From NCBI GenBank assembly GCA_015904055.1, contig JABMDE010000026.1:1-20925 (forward strand): DNA of 20,925 bases. The letters run 5' to 3'. A program made the position numbers and the translations under genes. The DNA comes from Nitrospira sp. Its GTDB lineage: Bacteria; Nitrospirota; Nitrospiria; Nitrospirales; Nitrospiraceae. Every line of letters starts with the position of its first letter. Positions within the stretch are counted from its first letter, which is position 1. The notes below the pieces were generated by a model. It was given only the letters and a program-made list of their open reading frames with translations, was not told where the DNA came from and searched no databases. Below, piece after piece: positions 1 to 8,287 of this stretch.

Positions 1-1
1 G

Positions 2-1954
2 GCCGTGATCGAGTTTACGCTGGACGGGACCGTGCTGAATGCGAACGACAATTTCTTGAAAACGATGGGCTATACGCTGGCGGAGATCAAGGGGCAGCAT
101 CACCGGATGTTCTGCGAGGCGGCGTATGCAAACAGCGGCGAATATACGGCGTTTTGGGCGAAACTGAACCGGGGAGAGTTCGACGCGAGCCAGTATCGGC
201 AGATCGGCAAGGGGGGTAAAGAGATCTGGATCCAGGCCTCGTACAACCCCATTCTGGATGTGAAGGGCAAGGTCTACAAAGTTGTGCAGTATGCCACCGA
301 TGTGACGGAGCACAAGAACCGGAACGCAGAGTACAAGGGCAAGTTGATCGCGATCGGCAAGGCACAGGCGATTATCGAGTTCAGTCTGGACGGGACCGTG
401 CTGGAGGCGAACGACAATTTCCTGCAGACGATGGGGTATACGCAGGCGGAGATCAAGGGGCAGCACCACCGGATGTTCTGCGAGACGGCGTACACGAACA
501 GCGGGGAGTATGCAGCGTTTTGGGCGAAGCTGAACCGGGGAGAGTTCGATGCAGGGCAGTATCGGCAGATCGGCAAGGGGGGCAAAGAGGTCTGGATTCA
601 GGCCTCGTACAACCCGATTCTGGATGCCAATGGCAAGGTCTACAAGGTCGTCAGATTCGCCACCGAGATCACGGGCCAGAAACAGGCGCTTCTCGAAGTG
701 GAAAAACTTATCAAATCTGCCTCCTCCGGTGAACTGTCGGAGCGAATCGATGCGGCGCGATTCGAGGGAGCGGCGAAAGATTTGACGGTCGGTGTCAATC
801 GGTTACTCGATGCGGTTGTCACTCCGATCCGGGAAGCGCAGACGGTCTTGACGGCGTTGTCAAACTGCAATCTGACCTGTGTGATGACGGGCAATTATGA
901 AGGTGAATTCGATCAGATGAAGTCCAGCCTCAATGGCGCCGTGCACAAGCTGACGGAGACTATCACGGTTGTGCGAGAGGCGGTGGAAGCGGTGTCCAGC
1001 GGATCGGAACAGATCACCAGAGGTAATGAAGACTTGTCGCAGCGGACCAGCGAACAGGCCGGTTCCCTGGAAGAAACCAGCGCCTCTATGGAGGAGATGA
1101 CCAGTACGGTCAAACAAAGCGCGGACAATGCCAAGCAGGCGAATCAACTCGCGATCGCCGCGCGCGAAATCGCGGAAAAAGGCGGATCGGTCACCGTCCG
1201 TGCGGTGGAGGCAATGGGGGAGATCAACAAGAGCAGCAAGAAGATCGCCGATATCATCACGGTGATCGATGAGATCGCCTTCCAGACCAACCTCCTGGCT
1301 TTGAATGCGGCGGTGGAGGCCGCGCGGGCCGGTGAACATGGCCGGGGCTTCGCAGTTGTGGCTTCGGAAGTCCGCAACCTGGCGCAGCGGTCTGCGACGG
1401 CGGCCAAGGAGATCAAGGGCTTGATCAATGAGTCGATCCAGCGTGTGATGGACGGGAGCGAGCTGGTCAATCAGTCCGGCAAGACGCTGGAAGAGATCGT
1501 GAGTTCCGTCAAGCGGGTGACGGACATCATTGCCGAGATCAGCGCGGCCTCGCAGGAAGAGGCGAGCGGGATCGATCAGGTGAACAAGGCCGTGATGCAG
1601 ATGGATCAAGCCACGCAACAGAATGCGGCGTTAGTTGAACAAACAACCAGTGCCAGCCAGACCATGCGTCAACAAGCGAACAGTCTGCTCTCCCACGTTG
1701 CCGTGTTCAAGGTCAGTGTGACAGAGGTGCAGAAGGCGGAGATGCCTGCCATTGCGACCCATCGGCAGGAGACCGCACAGACCATTCACGATACCTATTA
1801 TAAGGGCGACGGTGGCAAGGCCGTCGCGCATAAACCGCACGCAGCTCGCGCGGGGGCTCCGAAACAGTCTGCTCCTGTGAGGTCGCTGCACAGTCCGAAT
1901 ACGGTCTCCGCTGTCAAGGCCAACAGCAAAGACGACGATTTCGAGGAGTTTTAA
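2..1954 (+). CDS. Methyl-accepting chemotaxis protein with two PAS domains (5' end missing)
   Basis: This is a chemoreceptor that would signal to a CheA/CheW complex and be methylated by CheR and CheB. The frame is open to the left edge. The codon before the first GTG gives Ala-Val-Ile-Glu-Phe, matching the start of the second PAS repeat (Ala-Ile-Ile-Glu-Phe), so the true start is upstream. Counting from the GTG at position 5, PAS domains cover about residues 1-105 and 123-230. A HAMP-like linker follows to about 330, then the signalling helical hairpin, whose conserved tip (DEIAFQTNLLALNAAVEAAR) starts near residue 421. No membrane segment is visible, so the visible part looks cytosolic. The last residues, DFEEF, fit the x-[FYW]-x-x-[FYW] pentapeptide that tethers CheR/CheB in some receptors, and cheR, cheD and cheB follow directly. 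The family call is very sure; the ligand is unknown. Confidence 0.95.
   Translation, partial: AVIEFTLDGTVLNANDNFLKTMGYTLAEIKGQHHRMFCEAAYANSGEYTAFWAKLNRGEFDASQYRQIGKGGKEIWIQASYNPILDVKGKVYKVVQYATDVTEHKNRNAEYKGKLIAIGKAQAIIEFSLDGTVLEANDNFLQTMGYTQAEIKGQHHRMFCETAYTNSGEYAAFWAKLNRGEFDAGQYRQIGKGGKEVWIQASYNPILDANGKVYKVVRFATEITGQKQALLEVEKLIKSASSGELSERIDAARFEGAAKDLTVGVNRLLDAVVTPIREAQTVLTALSNCNLTCVMTGNYEGEFDQMKSSLNGAVHKLTETITVVREAVEAVSSGSEQITRGNEDLSQRTSEQAGSLEETSASMEEMTSTVKQSADNAKQANQLAIAAREIAEKGGSVTVRAVEAMGEINKSSKKIADIITVIDEIAFQTNLLALNAAVEAARAGEHGRGFAVVASEVRNLAQRSATAAKEIKGLINESIQRVMDGSELVNQSGKTLEEIVSSVKRVTDIIAEISAASQEEASGIDQVNKAVMQMDQATQQNAALVEQTTSASQTMRQQANSLLSHVAVFKVSVTEVQKAEMPAIATHRQETAQTIHDTYYKGDGGKAVAHKPHAARAGAPKQSAPVRSLHSPNTVSAVKANSKDDDFEEF
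11..671 (+). repeat. Tandem in-frame duplication of a PAS-coding segment (366-bp period)
   Basis: The segment from 11 to about 305 reappears from 377 to about 671 with only scattered substitutions, at an offset of exactly 366 bases (122 codons). The encoded PAS domains are almost identical through the GTVL-ANDNFL, GQHHRMFCE and YRQIGKGGKE stretches. This indicates a recent internal duplication. Because the gene is cut by the left edge, more copies could precede these two. Confidence 0.9.
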
Positions 1955-1964
1955 CGGGAGGCCG

Positions 1965-1997
1965 CCGGCGGCTTCGCCTATCCGGCGAAGCCGCCGG
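1965..1997. terminator. Strong hairpin after the chemoreceptor gene
   Basis: A perfect 14-bp stem (1965-1978 with 1984-1997) closes a 5-base loop, ten bases after the chemoreceptor stop codon. No T-run follows, so a classic intrinsic terminator is not proved. It could instead be a 3'-end stabilising or attenuating structure between the receptor and cheR. Confidence 0.55.
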
Positions 1998-2060
1998 TCA
2001 GGTGCGAAACGATAGACCTGTCGTATCAGAGGAATCTGCTGCCGCAGGCGGGTCGTGGCC

Positions 2061-2086
2061 GGCACAGGGGCCCGTTCTCCTGTGCC
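2061..2086. other. Second hairpin in the receptor-cheR gap
   Basis: GGCACAGG (2061-2068) pairs with CCTGTGCC (2079-2086), with two more possible pairs inside. It lies in the 296-base gap between the chemoreceptor stop and the chosen cheR start. I see no convincing ORF in that gap and no clear sigma70 promoter. The role of the hairpin is unknown. Confidence 0.35.
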
Positions 2087-2250
2087 ATCCGCTTGGCGTT
2101 CGATAGAACGGTTTGTGCCAGATGTGTCCGTGGGTGATCCGCTCCGGGCAGTCAAGAATTTCACTTCATCAACCGACAAGAGACTAGTTACACAGACAAC
2201 CGGGCGAGCCGGCACACGTGTGCCGCATGAAGTTGAGTGGGGCTCTACTT

Positions 2251-3069
2251 ATGGGCGTGACGATTACGGCAGAAGAATTTCAACGCTTTCGCACCCTGAT
2301 CTACGACGAAAGCGGCATTGCGCTCAGCGAGGAAAAGAGCACGCTGGTGGTATCCCGTCTGTCGAAACGGCTCCAGGAGCTCGGCATCAAGACGTTCTCT
2401 CAATACTATACGAAAGTGACGGAGGATGGGACTCGAGAAGAGTTCACGCAGATGCTGGATCTGATCTCCACCAACAAGACGGACTTCTTTCGTGAGCCGC
2501 AACATTTCGAGTTTCTTCGCACTCACATTCTCCCCGGCTTGACGGAGCGCCGGCAGATTCGTATCTGGTCATCCGCCTGTTCGAGCGGCGAAGAGCCCTA
2601 TACGATTGCCATGACGTTGTTCGAGCACATCCAGGATATCGAACAGTGGGACTGCAAAATTCTGGCGTCGGATCTTTCAACCAGAGTGTTGGCCAAGGCG
2701 GCAGCAGGCGTCTACGACCAGGACCGGTTCCGCGATGTGTCGCCCGATATTCTCCATCGTCATTTTTTACGCGGACAAGGCGGCAGCGCAGGCAAGTACA
2801 AGGTGAAACCGCATTTGGCCGCTATGATTCAATTTCGCCGTTTGAATCTGATGGCGGAGCGGTTTCCGATCGTGACTCCGCTCGACCTGATTTTCTGCCG
2901 CAATGTCATGATTTATTTCGACCGTCCGACCCAGGAGACGCTGGTCAACAAGTTCTACGGTTATTTGAAGCCGGGCGGCTATCTCTTCATCGGGCATTCG
3001 GAAAGCTTGCAATGGGTCAAGCATCCGTTTCAGCTGGTTGCCCCGACGGTCTATTACAAAGAGCCATAG
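2251..3069 (+). CDS. cheR: Chemotaxis protein methyltransferase CheR
   Basis: CheR transfers methyl groups from S-adenosylmethionine to glutamates of chemoreceptors. The 272-residue protein has the N-terminal helical domain (about residues 5-95) and then the SAM-binding fold. The hallmark SSGEEPYTIA lies near 111-120, DLS follows the second strand, and FCRNVMIYF and KPGGYLFIGHSES lie toward the C-terminus. The ATG at 2251 is chosen because it begins directly before the conserved TAEEF helix and has a G-rich stretch about 8 bases upstream. Starts at 2218 (GTG) or 2227 (ATG) would add an unconserved leader. The receptor upstream ends in a possible CheR-tethering pentapeptide, and cheD follows after 11 bases. 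Confidence 0.96.
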   Translation: MGVTITAEEFQRFRTLIYDESGIALSEEKSTLVVSRLSKRLQELGIKTFSQYYTKVTEDGTREEFTQMLDLISTNKTDFFREPQHFEFLRTHILPGLTERRQIRIWSSACSSGEEPYTIAMTLFEHIQDIEQWDCKILASDLSTRVLAKAAAGVYDQDRFRDVSPDILHRHFLRGQGGSAGKYKVKPHLAAMIQFRRLNLMAERFPIVTPLDLIFCRNVMIYFDRPTQETLVNKFYGYLKPGGYLFIGHSESLQWVKHPFQLVAPTVYYKEP

Positions 3070-3080
3070 GATATATCCGC

Positions 3081-3686
3081 GTGACCGACACTGAAGATTT
3101 CAGCCATGTGAGACGGATGCGGGATGGACGGTTTCCTCATGAAATCGCATCTATTCTTCCGGGAGAGTTCTTCGTCAGCATAGAGCCGATGGTGGTCTAT
3201 ACCGTCCTGGGGTCCTGTATCGCCGCGTGTATCCGCGATCCGGTCGCCGGTGTCGGCGGGATGAATCACTTCATGCTTCCGGAACCGAAGGGACAATCCA
3301 GTTCGGACTGGGGCGAGCCGACGCGGTACGGGTCCTTCGCCATGGAATCCCTCATCAACGGCATCTTGAAGCGCGGCGGGGTCAGGAGCCGGTTGGAGGT
3401 CAAGCTGTTTGGCGCAGGGAAAATCTATGACGGGAATATCGATGTGGGAGCCAACAATGCGGTGTGGGTGACACAGTATCTGGCGAGCGAGGGGTTGGCT
3501 GTCGTCAAATCGGACCTCGGCGATGTGTTCCCGAGGAAAGTCTATTACTTTACCGAATCGGGACGAGTGCTGATGAAAAAGATCGAACGACTAAGAAATC
3601 GGACGATTGCCGACCGGGAGAGTGAATATCGCGTACGCATCAAACAGCGGGAAGAGCAGCCGGCGGAGGATGTGACGCTGTTCTAA
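3081..3686 (+). CDS. cheD: Chemoreceptor glutamine deamidase CheD
   Basis: CheD deamidates chosen glutamines of chemoreceptors and in many species is also the docking partner of a CheC phosphatase. Counting from the GTG at 3081 (201 residues), the catalytic Thr41, Cys46 (VLGSC) and His63 (MNHFMLP) are all present, as are the [11 protein letters not shown] and KLFGAGKI family motifs. The frame is open far upstream through cheR. The GTG at 3081 is preferred because AGGA overlaps the cheR stop codon nine bases before it; an in-frame ATG at 3117 is the alternative. It sits between cheR and cheB, so all three receptor-modifying enzymes are contiguous. No cheC is seen in the window. Confidence 0.94.
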   Translation: MTDTEDFSHVRRMRDGRFPHEIASILPGEFFVSIEPMVVYTVLGSCIAACIRDPVAGVGGMNHFMLPEPKGQSSSDWGEPTRYGSFAMESLINGILKRGGVRSRLEVKLFGAGKIYDGNIDVGANNAVWVTQYLASEGLAVVKSDLGDVFPRKVYYFTESGRVLMKKIERLRNRTIADRESEYRVRIKQREEQPAEDVTLF

Positions 3687-3763
3687 AGAAACGTGACATG
3701 TCGTTCGTATCTCGTCGTTCGCAAGCCAGGAACGAGATACGCAGCAGGGGATGCGAGGCAGGG

Positions 3764-4828
3764 ATGAGCAAGATCCGGGTTCTGACAGTCGACGACTCTG
3801 CACTGATGCGGCAAGTGCTGGGGGTCATGCTCTCGAAGGATCCGGATATCGAAGTCGTCGGGGCGGCGCCTGATCCCTATATCGCCCGCGAAAAGATCAA
3901 GGCCTTGAATCCGGATGTGCTGACGCTCGATGTTGAAATGCCGAAGATGGATGGGCTGACCTTTTTAGAAAAGCTGATGCGCGGGCATCCGATGCCGGTC
4001 GTCATGGTGAGTTCCTTGACGGAAGTCGGCTGCCAGACCACGTTGAGGGCGTTGGAACTCGGCGCAGTCGATTTCATCACCAAACCGAAGATCGACCTGC
4101 GTGAAGGCATGGAGGAATTGGCGCAGGACCTGATTGCAAAGGTGAAGGCTGCTGCGCGGGCACAGGTTCGGGGGAAGGGACCGGAGTCCGGCAGAGAGCG
4201 GATCCCGCTCGTCTCGCGCGGCGTACTCTCTCCTGGATCACAGGCCATGATCAAGACGACCGATACGATTATTGCCATCGGTTCTTCTACCGGCGGGACA
4301 GAGGCGGTGAAGGATGTGCTGGAAGTGCTTCCACCCAACACGCCGCCGATATTGATTACACAGCATATGCCGGAACGGTTTACCAAGACCTGGGCTGACC
4401 GTCTGAACGGCCTCTGCCGGATTTCCGTAAAAGAAGCAGAAGACGGCGACAGCGTCTTGCCCGGCCACGCCTTGATCGCGCCGGGCAGTTATCACATGAC
4501 GCTGGTGAGAAGCGGGGCGCGCTATACCGTGCGGATCAATCAAGATCCGCCGGTCAATCGTCACCGGCCTTCGGTGGATGTCATGTTTGAGTCAGTCGCG
4601 CACTATGCCGGCGGCAATGCAGTCGGTGTCATCCTGACCGGGATGGGTGGAGACGGGGCCAAAGGTCTGCTCGCGATGAAACAGGCCGGTGCGTTTACGA
4701 TTGCACAGGACGAAGCGAGTTGTGTGGTGTTCGGTATGCCGAAGGAAGCGATCAAGCTTGGAGGCGTGGAGCGAGTGCTCCCGCTTGCCGATATTGCCAG
4801 TGCCATCTATGCACATGTGAGCCGATAA
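3764..4828 (+). CDS. cheB: Chemotaxis response regulator / protein-glutamate methylesterase CheB
   Basis: CheB removes methyl groups from receptors when its receiver is phosphorylated by CheA, closing the adaptation loop. The receiver (about 1-125) keeps the acidic pair Asp10/Asp11, phospho-acceptor Asp56 in [12 protein letters not shown], and Lys107 in TKPK. After a linker the methylesterase domain carries Ser174/175 (AIGSSTGG), His201 (QHMPERF) and Asp297 (LTGMGGDG), matching the Ser-His-Asp triad. At 354 residues it has the usual length. The ATG at 3764 follows a GAGGCAGGG stretch and starts right at the first receiver strand; an upstream in-frame start at 3698 would add 22 unrelated residues. 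The STAS gene starts 16 bases downstream. Confidence 0.96.
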   Translation: MSKIRVLTVDDSALMRQVLGVMLSKDPDIEVVGAAPDPYIAREKIKALNPDVLTLDVEMPKMDGLTFLEKLMRGHPMPVVMVSSLTEVGCQTTLRALELGAVDFITKPKIDLREGMEELAQDLIAKVKAAARAQVRGKGPESGRERIPLVSRGVLSPGSQAMIKTTDTIIAIGSSTGGTEAVKDVLEVLPPNTPPILITQHMPERFTKTWADRLNGLCRISVKEAEDGDSVLPGHALIAPGSYHMTLVRSGARYTVRINQDPPVNRHRPSVDVMFESVAHYAGGNAVGVILTGMGGDGAKGLLAMKQAGAFTIAQDEASCVVFGMPKEAIKLGGVERVLPLADIASAIYAHVSR

Positions 4829-4844
4829 CGATAAGGGAGGGAGT

Positions 4845-5195
4845 ATGTCAATGATCACAAAAGAACGTCCGGTTCCGAACGGCGTGGTTCTAGATATCAC
4901 GGGGGATTTGACCTATGCCAATCGTGAACAGTTTAAGACGGCTGTGGAGAAAATTCGGCAACGAGGCGCTCGCTATTTGATTCTGAACATGGCCGATGTC
5001 CGGTTTGTTGACAGTTCCGGACTGGGGTTGCTGGCCCTCGTTTCGCAAAATTTCAAGCTTAGCCAGGGGCAAGTGTGTATGTTAAAGCCTCAAAGCTATG
5101 TGCGGGAAATCATGGTTCTCGCGAATATCCAAAAATTGATTCCCGTTTATGACAATGAGCAAGAGGCGGTGAGTGGGTACAAACAGGCGGCGTAG
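4845..5195 (+). CDS. STAS-domain anti-sigma-factor antagonist (SpoIIAA/RsbV type)
   Basis: The 116-residue protein is a single STAS domain. In known partner-switching systems such a protein, when unphosphorylated, binds and inhibits an RsbW/SpoIIAB-like kinase; phosphorylation of one Ser or Thr blocks this. The conserved loop DVRFVDSSGLGLL places the candidate phospho-serine at 57 or 58. The start ATG at 4845 has a strong GGGAGGG ribosome binding site. It is followed by a receiver-PP2C phosphatase (its likely dephosphorylating enzyme) and, three genes on, by a receiver-kinase with an RsbW-like ATPase domain (its likely kinase). The 81-base gap downstream (5196-5276) shows nothing clear. Confidence 0.92.
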   Translation: MSMITKERPVPNGVVLDITGDLTYANREQFKTAVEKIRQRGARYLILNMADVRFVDSSGLGLLALVSQNFKLSQGQVCMLKPQSYVREIMVLANIQKLIPVYDNEQEAVSGYKQAA

Positions 5196-5276
5196 GCGCG
5201 TGGTCGTACAGAGTTGATGGCACAGTTGTGACATCAGGGAATGCAGCTCTCCATAATATCTTGAGCGAAGATTGCG

Positions 5277-6488
5277 ATGACGCTTTCTCAATCCACTGAA
5301 CAGACATCCGGCGGCGATAAACCGGCGGCGCAGCAAACCGCGCTGATCGTCGACGACGAACCTGTATCCCGTGCCGGTATGGCGGCGCGACTCAAACGAC
5401 TTGGATACCGGGTACTTCAAGCAGGCGACGGCAAGGCGGGATTGGAACTGCTTCGCCGTGAGCGTCCGGACCTCACCATTCTCGATTGGATGATGCCGGA
5501 GTTGGACGGGCCGTCTGTCTGTGAACTCGTCCGGCGCGATCCGGAGGTGTTCTCGAGCCAGATTATTCTGATGACCGGCCACGATCAGCCGGAACAGATT
5601 GCCGAAGGACTCGCTCGCGGCGCCGACGATTTTCTCAGCAAGGCAGCCAGCCCGCAGGAAATTACGGCGAGAGTGCAGGCCGGGATGCGTGCAGCGGGGC
5701 TGATCCGCCGGCTGGAGCATGCCACCGACGAAATCCGGCGCAAACAAGAGGCGATCGAACGGGAGTTGCAATCGGCCTCGCGCTATGTCGTCTCGCTGTT
5801 GCCGGCGCCGGGCCAGCTCATGCCAGGTTTGGAGATGGCCTCTGCCTATCGGCCATCGTCCGCATTGGGCGGGGATCTGTTCAACGTGCTGCGATGGGAT
5901 GAGCATTCGCTCGGTTTGTATTTGCTCGATGCGTCAGGTCATGGGGTGTCGCCGGCGTTACGATCCGCCTCATTTTCGACATTTTTACGGGAAGACAATC
6001 TGCTGCATCGCGTCGGATCAAGCGACCCCGGGGCCATCTTGACGGAGGCCAATCGGCAATTCCCACTCACGGAAAACGGCAGTTATTTTACGATCGTCTT
6101 TGCACGACTGGATATTCGCACCCATACGCTGTTCTATGCGACGGCCGGGCACAATGGATTGATGCTTCACCGCCGCTCCGGAGAGATTTGTTGCCTCGCA
6201 CAGCCGAGTCTTCCACTCGGATTCGACGGAGGGAACGTCTATCACACAGTCGAGACGAAGCTGTTGCCCGGAGACCGGCTCTATCTGATGAGCGACGGGC
6301 TGTATGAGGTGCCGTCTCCGACCGGTGAGTTATGGGGACAGGCCCGTCTGGAAACCAGCATGCGTGAAGCGGCCAATAAACCGCTGGCCGACGCATTGTC
6401 GCATGCTATTGGTGCAGCGGAGCAGTGGTTGGGGCATCAGCAATTTCCCGACGATGTCGCTGTGATGGGTATTGAACTGGCCGGATGA
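5277..6488 (+). CDS. Response regulator fused to PP2C/SpoIIE-type serine phosphatase
   Basis: This 403-residue protein has an N-terminal receiver (about 20-140; acidic pair in LIVDDE, phospho-acceptor Asp70 in LTILDWMMPELDG, conserved Lys in FLSKAAS), a coiled-coil linker (about 145-175), and a PP2C phosphatase domain of the RsbU/SpoIIE kind. The phosphatase metal-binding signatures are present: GGDLFNV near 197, DASGHGVSPAL near 220, YLMSDGLYE and the final DDVAVMG. By analogy with RsbU it should dephosphorylate the STAS protein encoded just upstream, under control of receiver phosphorylation. There is no clear Shine-Dalgarno before the ATG at 5277, so the exact start is less certain. The architecture resembles HsbR-like regulators of gammaproteobacteria (family knowledge, not proof of the same role). 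Confidence 0.93.
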   Translation: MTLSQSTEQTSGGDKPAAQQTALIVDDEPVSRAGMAARLKRLGYRVLQAGDGKAGLELLRRERPDLTILDWMMPELDGPSVCELVRRDPEVFSSQIILMTGHDQPEQIAEGLARGADDFLSKAASPQEITARVQAGMRAAGLIRRLEHATDEIRRKQEAIERELQSASRYVVSLLPAPGQLMPGLEMASAYRPSSALGGDLFNVLRWDEHSLGLYLLDASGHGVSPALRSASFSTFLREDNLLHRVGSSDPGAILTEANRQFPLTENGSYFTIVFARLDIRTHTLFYATAGHNGLMLHRRSGEICCLAQPSLPLGFDGGNVYHTVETKLLPGDRLYLMSDGLYEVPSPTGELWGQARLETSMREAANKPLADALSHAIGAAEQWLGHQQFPDDVAVMGIELAG

Positions 6489-6524
6489 CGCTTCGATGGA
6501 CGGTGAGAGGAGACCCACGTCACC

Positions 6525-6884
6525 ATGAGCGATGAACACATTTTCAACCTGAACGAGGCATTGGCGCGAGCTGATCAGGATATGGAACTGTTTCAGACGA
6601 TGGCGGAACTGTTCCTGGAGCATGGCCCGAAAGACATGGCCGAGATCAGAACGGCGCTGGCCGCCTGTGATGCCGCAGCCGCGGGGCGATCCGCGCATCG
6701 GCTGAAAGGGGCGGTGTTGCAATTTTGTGCGCCTGCCACACTGGAGGCAGCCAAGCGGATGGAAGAAATGGGAAAGGCGGGCGATGTGGCGGCGGCTGCC
6801 GGTCTGTGCGATGAATTGGAATGTGAATTGGCTCGTCTGCTTGATGCCCTTCGCCACGTGATGGATAAAGGACTTGCCGCATGA
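6525..6884 (+). CDS. Hpt histidine phosphotransfer protein
   Basis: This is a 119-residue all-helical protein with the Hpt signature SAHRLKGAVLQF, in which His58 would carry the phosphoryl group. Stand-alone Hpt proteins relay phosphate from hybrid kinases to receivers. A GAGGAG stretch precedes the ATG at 6525. Its end overlaps the start of the next gene by four bases (ATGA), which argues for translational coupling to the receiver-ATPase protein. Three receiver proteins in the same cluster are possible targets; which one is real cannot be read from the sequence. No hybrid kinase is visible in the window. Confidence 0.9.
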   Translation: MSDEHIFNLNEALARADQDMELFQTMAELFLEHGPKDMAEIRTALAACDAAAAGRSAHRLKGAVLQFCAPATLEAAKRMEEMGKAGDVAAAAGLCDELECELARLLDALRHVMDKGLAA

Positions 6885-7780
6885 ATGCTGAACGCCCCAC
6901 GTGCCATGTGTTGGTCGTCGATCCTTGCGCCGAGACCCAGGCCGGCATTGTGAATTATGTCCACGGGCGCGGGGTGTCCGTTATTGCAGTGTCCGATCCT
7001 GTTGCCGCGTTGGCCGCCATCGATCGGACGAGGCCGGACGTCGTGATCACCGATTTGTTTCTGTCCGGCGGAGAAGGACTCGATTTGACCAAGGAGCTCA
7101 GAAGCCGGCATGAATTGTGCCCTGTCATCGTCATGGCGAAGAATGCGCCTGAGTCGGCGATCGTGCAGGCGCTCCGTGTCGGGGCGATCGATTATCTGCA
7201 TAAACCGATCGCCGAAGATGAGCTGGCCAGCGCACTGTATCGTGCGCAACAAGTGACGCCGAGAGACTTGACGGATCTGTCCGGAGTATCTGACTGGGAT
7301 CAGCGGATGACGGTGGATTCCGAGCCCGCGCATGCACAGGGGGTGATTTCCTGGCTGATGAAAACGACAGCGTCGACCATACCTGAAATACAGAGGCTGC
7401 ATTTGCGGGGGGCGCTCCAGGAACTGCTGCTCAACGCGATTGAGCATGGCAATCTGGAAATCTCCTGCCGGGAGAAGGCGCAGGCGCTGGCCACAGACGA
7501 GTATGAGTCACTGATCAGAAATCGGCTGGCCCAGCCGAGGCTGAAACGGCGCCAGGTCGTCAGCACTGTCCGATACGAGCACGAGACCAACCGCGTGGCC
7601 TATCGTATTGTCGACGAGGGCGCTGGGTTTGAGTGGCGAAGCCTGCTGGCCAAACCCAAAGAGGCTTACAGTGACAATGCCGAGAACGGGCGCGGCATTC
7701 TTCTGGCACGATCGCTGTTCCCGGACCTGACCTACAATGATCGGGGCAATGAAGTGACGTTTTCGATGCCGCTGAGCTGA
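6881..7780 (+). CDS. Receiver fused to RsbW-like ATPase / serine kinase domain
   Basis: The 299-residue protein begins with a receiver-like domain (about 8-125) and ends with a GHKL ATPase domain of the RsbW/SpoIIAB type (about 145-299). The ATPase N-box ALQELLLNAIEHGN (Glu181, Asn185, His189), the G1 box VDEGAGF and the G2 box NGRGILLARS are all present, but there is no phospho-accepting histidine helix, so serine-kinase activity on the STAS protein is the best guess. In the receiver, Asp58 and Lys108 are kept, but the usual second acidic residue is Pro15 and the switch Thr/Ser is Ala86, so phosphorylation switching may be altered. It overlaps the Hpt gene by 4 bases. Confidence 0.88.
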   Translation: MNAERPTCHVLVVDPCAETQAGIVNYVHGRGVSVIAVSDPVAALAAIDRTRPDVVITDLFLSGGEGLDLTKELRSRHELCPVIVMAKNAPESAIVQALRVGAIDYLHKPIAEDELASALYRAQQVTPRDLTDLSGVSDWDQRMTVDSEPAHAQGVISWLMKTTASTIPEIQRLHLRGALQELLLNAIEHGNLEISCREKAQALATDEYESLIRNRLAQPRLKRRQVVSTVRYEHETNRVAYRIVDEGAGFEWRSLLAKPKEAYSDNAENGRGILLARSLFPDLTYNDRGNEVTFSMPLS

Positions 7781-7874
7781 GCACCTACCGCGTGAGACCA
7801 GGCCGATACAATCGGCGCTGCGCACAGTGTCCGATTCCTTGACAGGGTTTCCAATATCTCATAGCTTGATAGGC

Positions 7875-8273
7875 ATGCATGGAACGCAGCCCGGCGCGCA
7901 GTCCCATATCTGGCTCGTCGAGGACGACGAGGATATGGTCACATTGCTGCGGTTTTATCTGGAGCGTGAAGGATATACGGTAACCGCGACGACGGACGGC
8001 CGCCTGGCAAAGGATGTCATCGAGGGAACGGAACCGCCGCAATTGGCGCTCCTGGATGTGATGCTGCCGTATGTCGGCGGAGATGAGGTACTCACGTACA
8101 TTCGCAGCCATCCGGTCTGGAAAGGAGTCCCCATTATCATGCTCACCGCTCTTTCCGCAGAACACAGCATCGCGCGTATGCTGAATGCCGGTGCAAGCGA
8201 CTACATTGTCAAACCCTTCAATCCACAAGAGTTGACCGCCAGGGTTCGTCGTTTCGTGAAGCCTGCTGCGTAG
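7875..8273 (+). CDS. Stand-alone response regulator (receiver only)
   Basis: This is a single CheY-like receiver with the full active site: the acidic cluster in WLVEDDEDM, phospho-acceptor Asp in LALLDVMLPYVGG, Thr in IIMLTALS and Lys in YIVKPFN. There is no output domain, so it acts by protein contact or as a phosphate sink. The ATG at 7875 gives 132 residues. A longer form from GTG 7827 (148 residues) is possible, and neither has a good ribosome binding site. The HEAT-repeat gene starts 14 bases downstream, so the two are probably co-transcribed and may interact (inference). Confidence 0.9.
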   Translation: MHGTQPGAQSHIWLVEDDEDMVTLLRFYLEREGYTVTATTDGRLAKDVIEGTEPPQLALLDVMLPYVGGDEVLTYIRSHPVWKGVPIIMLTALSAEHSIARMLNAGASDYIVKPFNPQELTARVRRFVKPAA

Positions 8274-8287
8274 CCGGTCATCGTCCG

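Noticed and set aside
860..1618. 252-codon open frame on the - strand inside the chemoreceptor gene
   Set aside because: It is antisense to the highly conserved signalling domain, has low-complexity His/Leu/Asp/Arg-rich composition and no family resemblance. It is a GC-driven shadow.
2646..3080. Long 5' extension of the cheD frame through cheR
   Set aside because: CheD homology begins after 3081, and the extension is an out-of-frame reading of cheR. It is not a fusion protein.
5082..5906. 274-codon - strand frame opposite the receiver-PP2C gene
   Set aside because: It overlaps the STAS end and a well-supported receiver gene, and its translation has no domain-like features.
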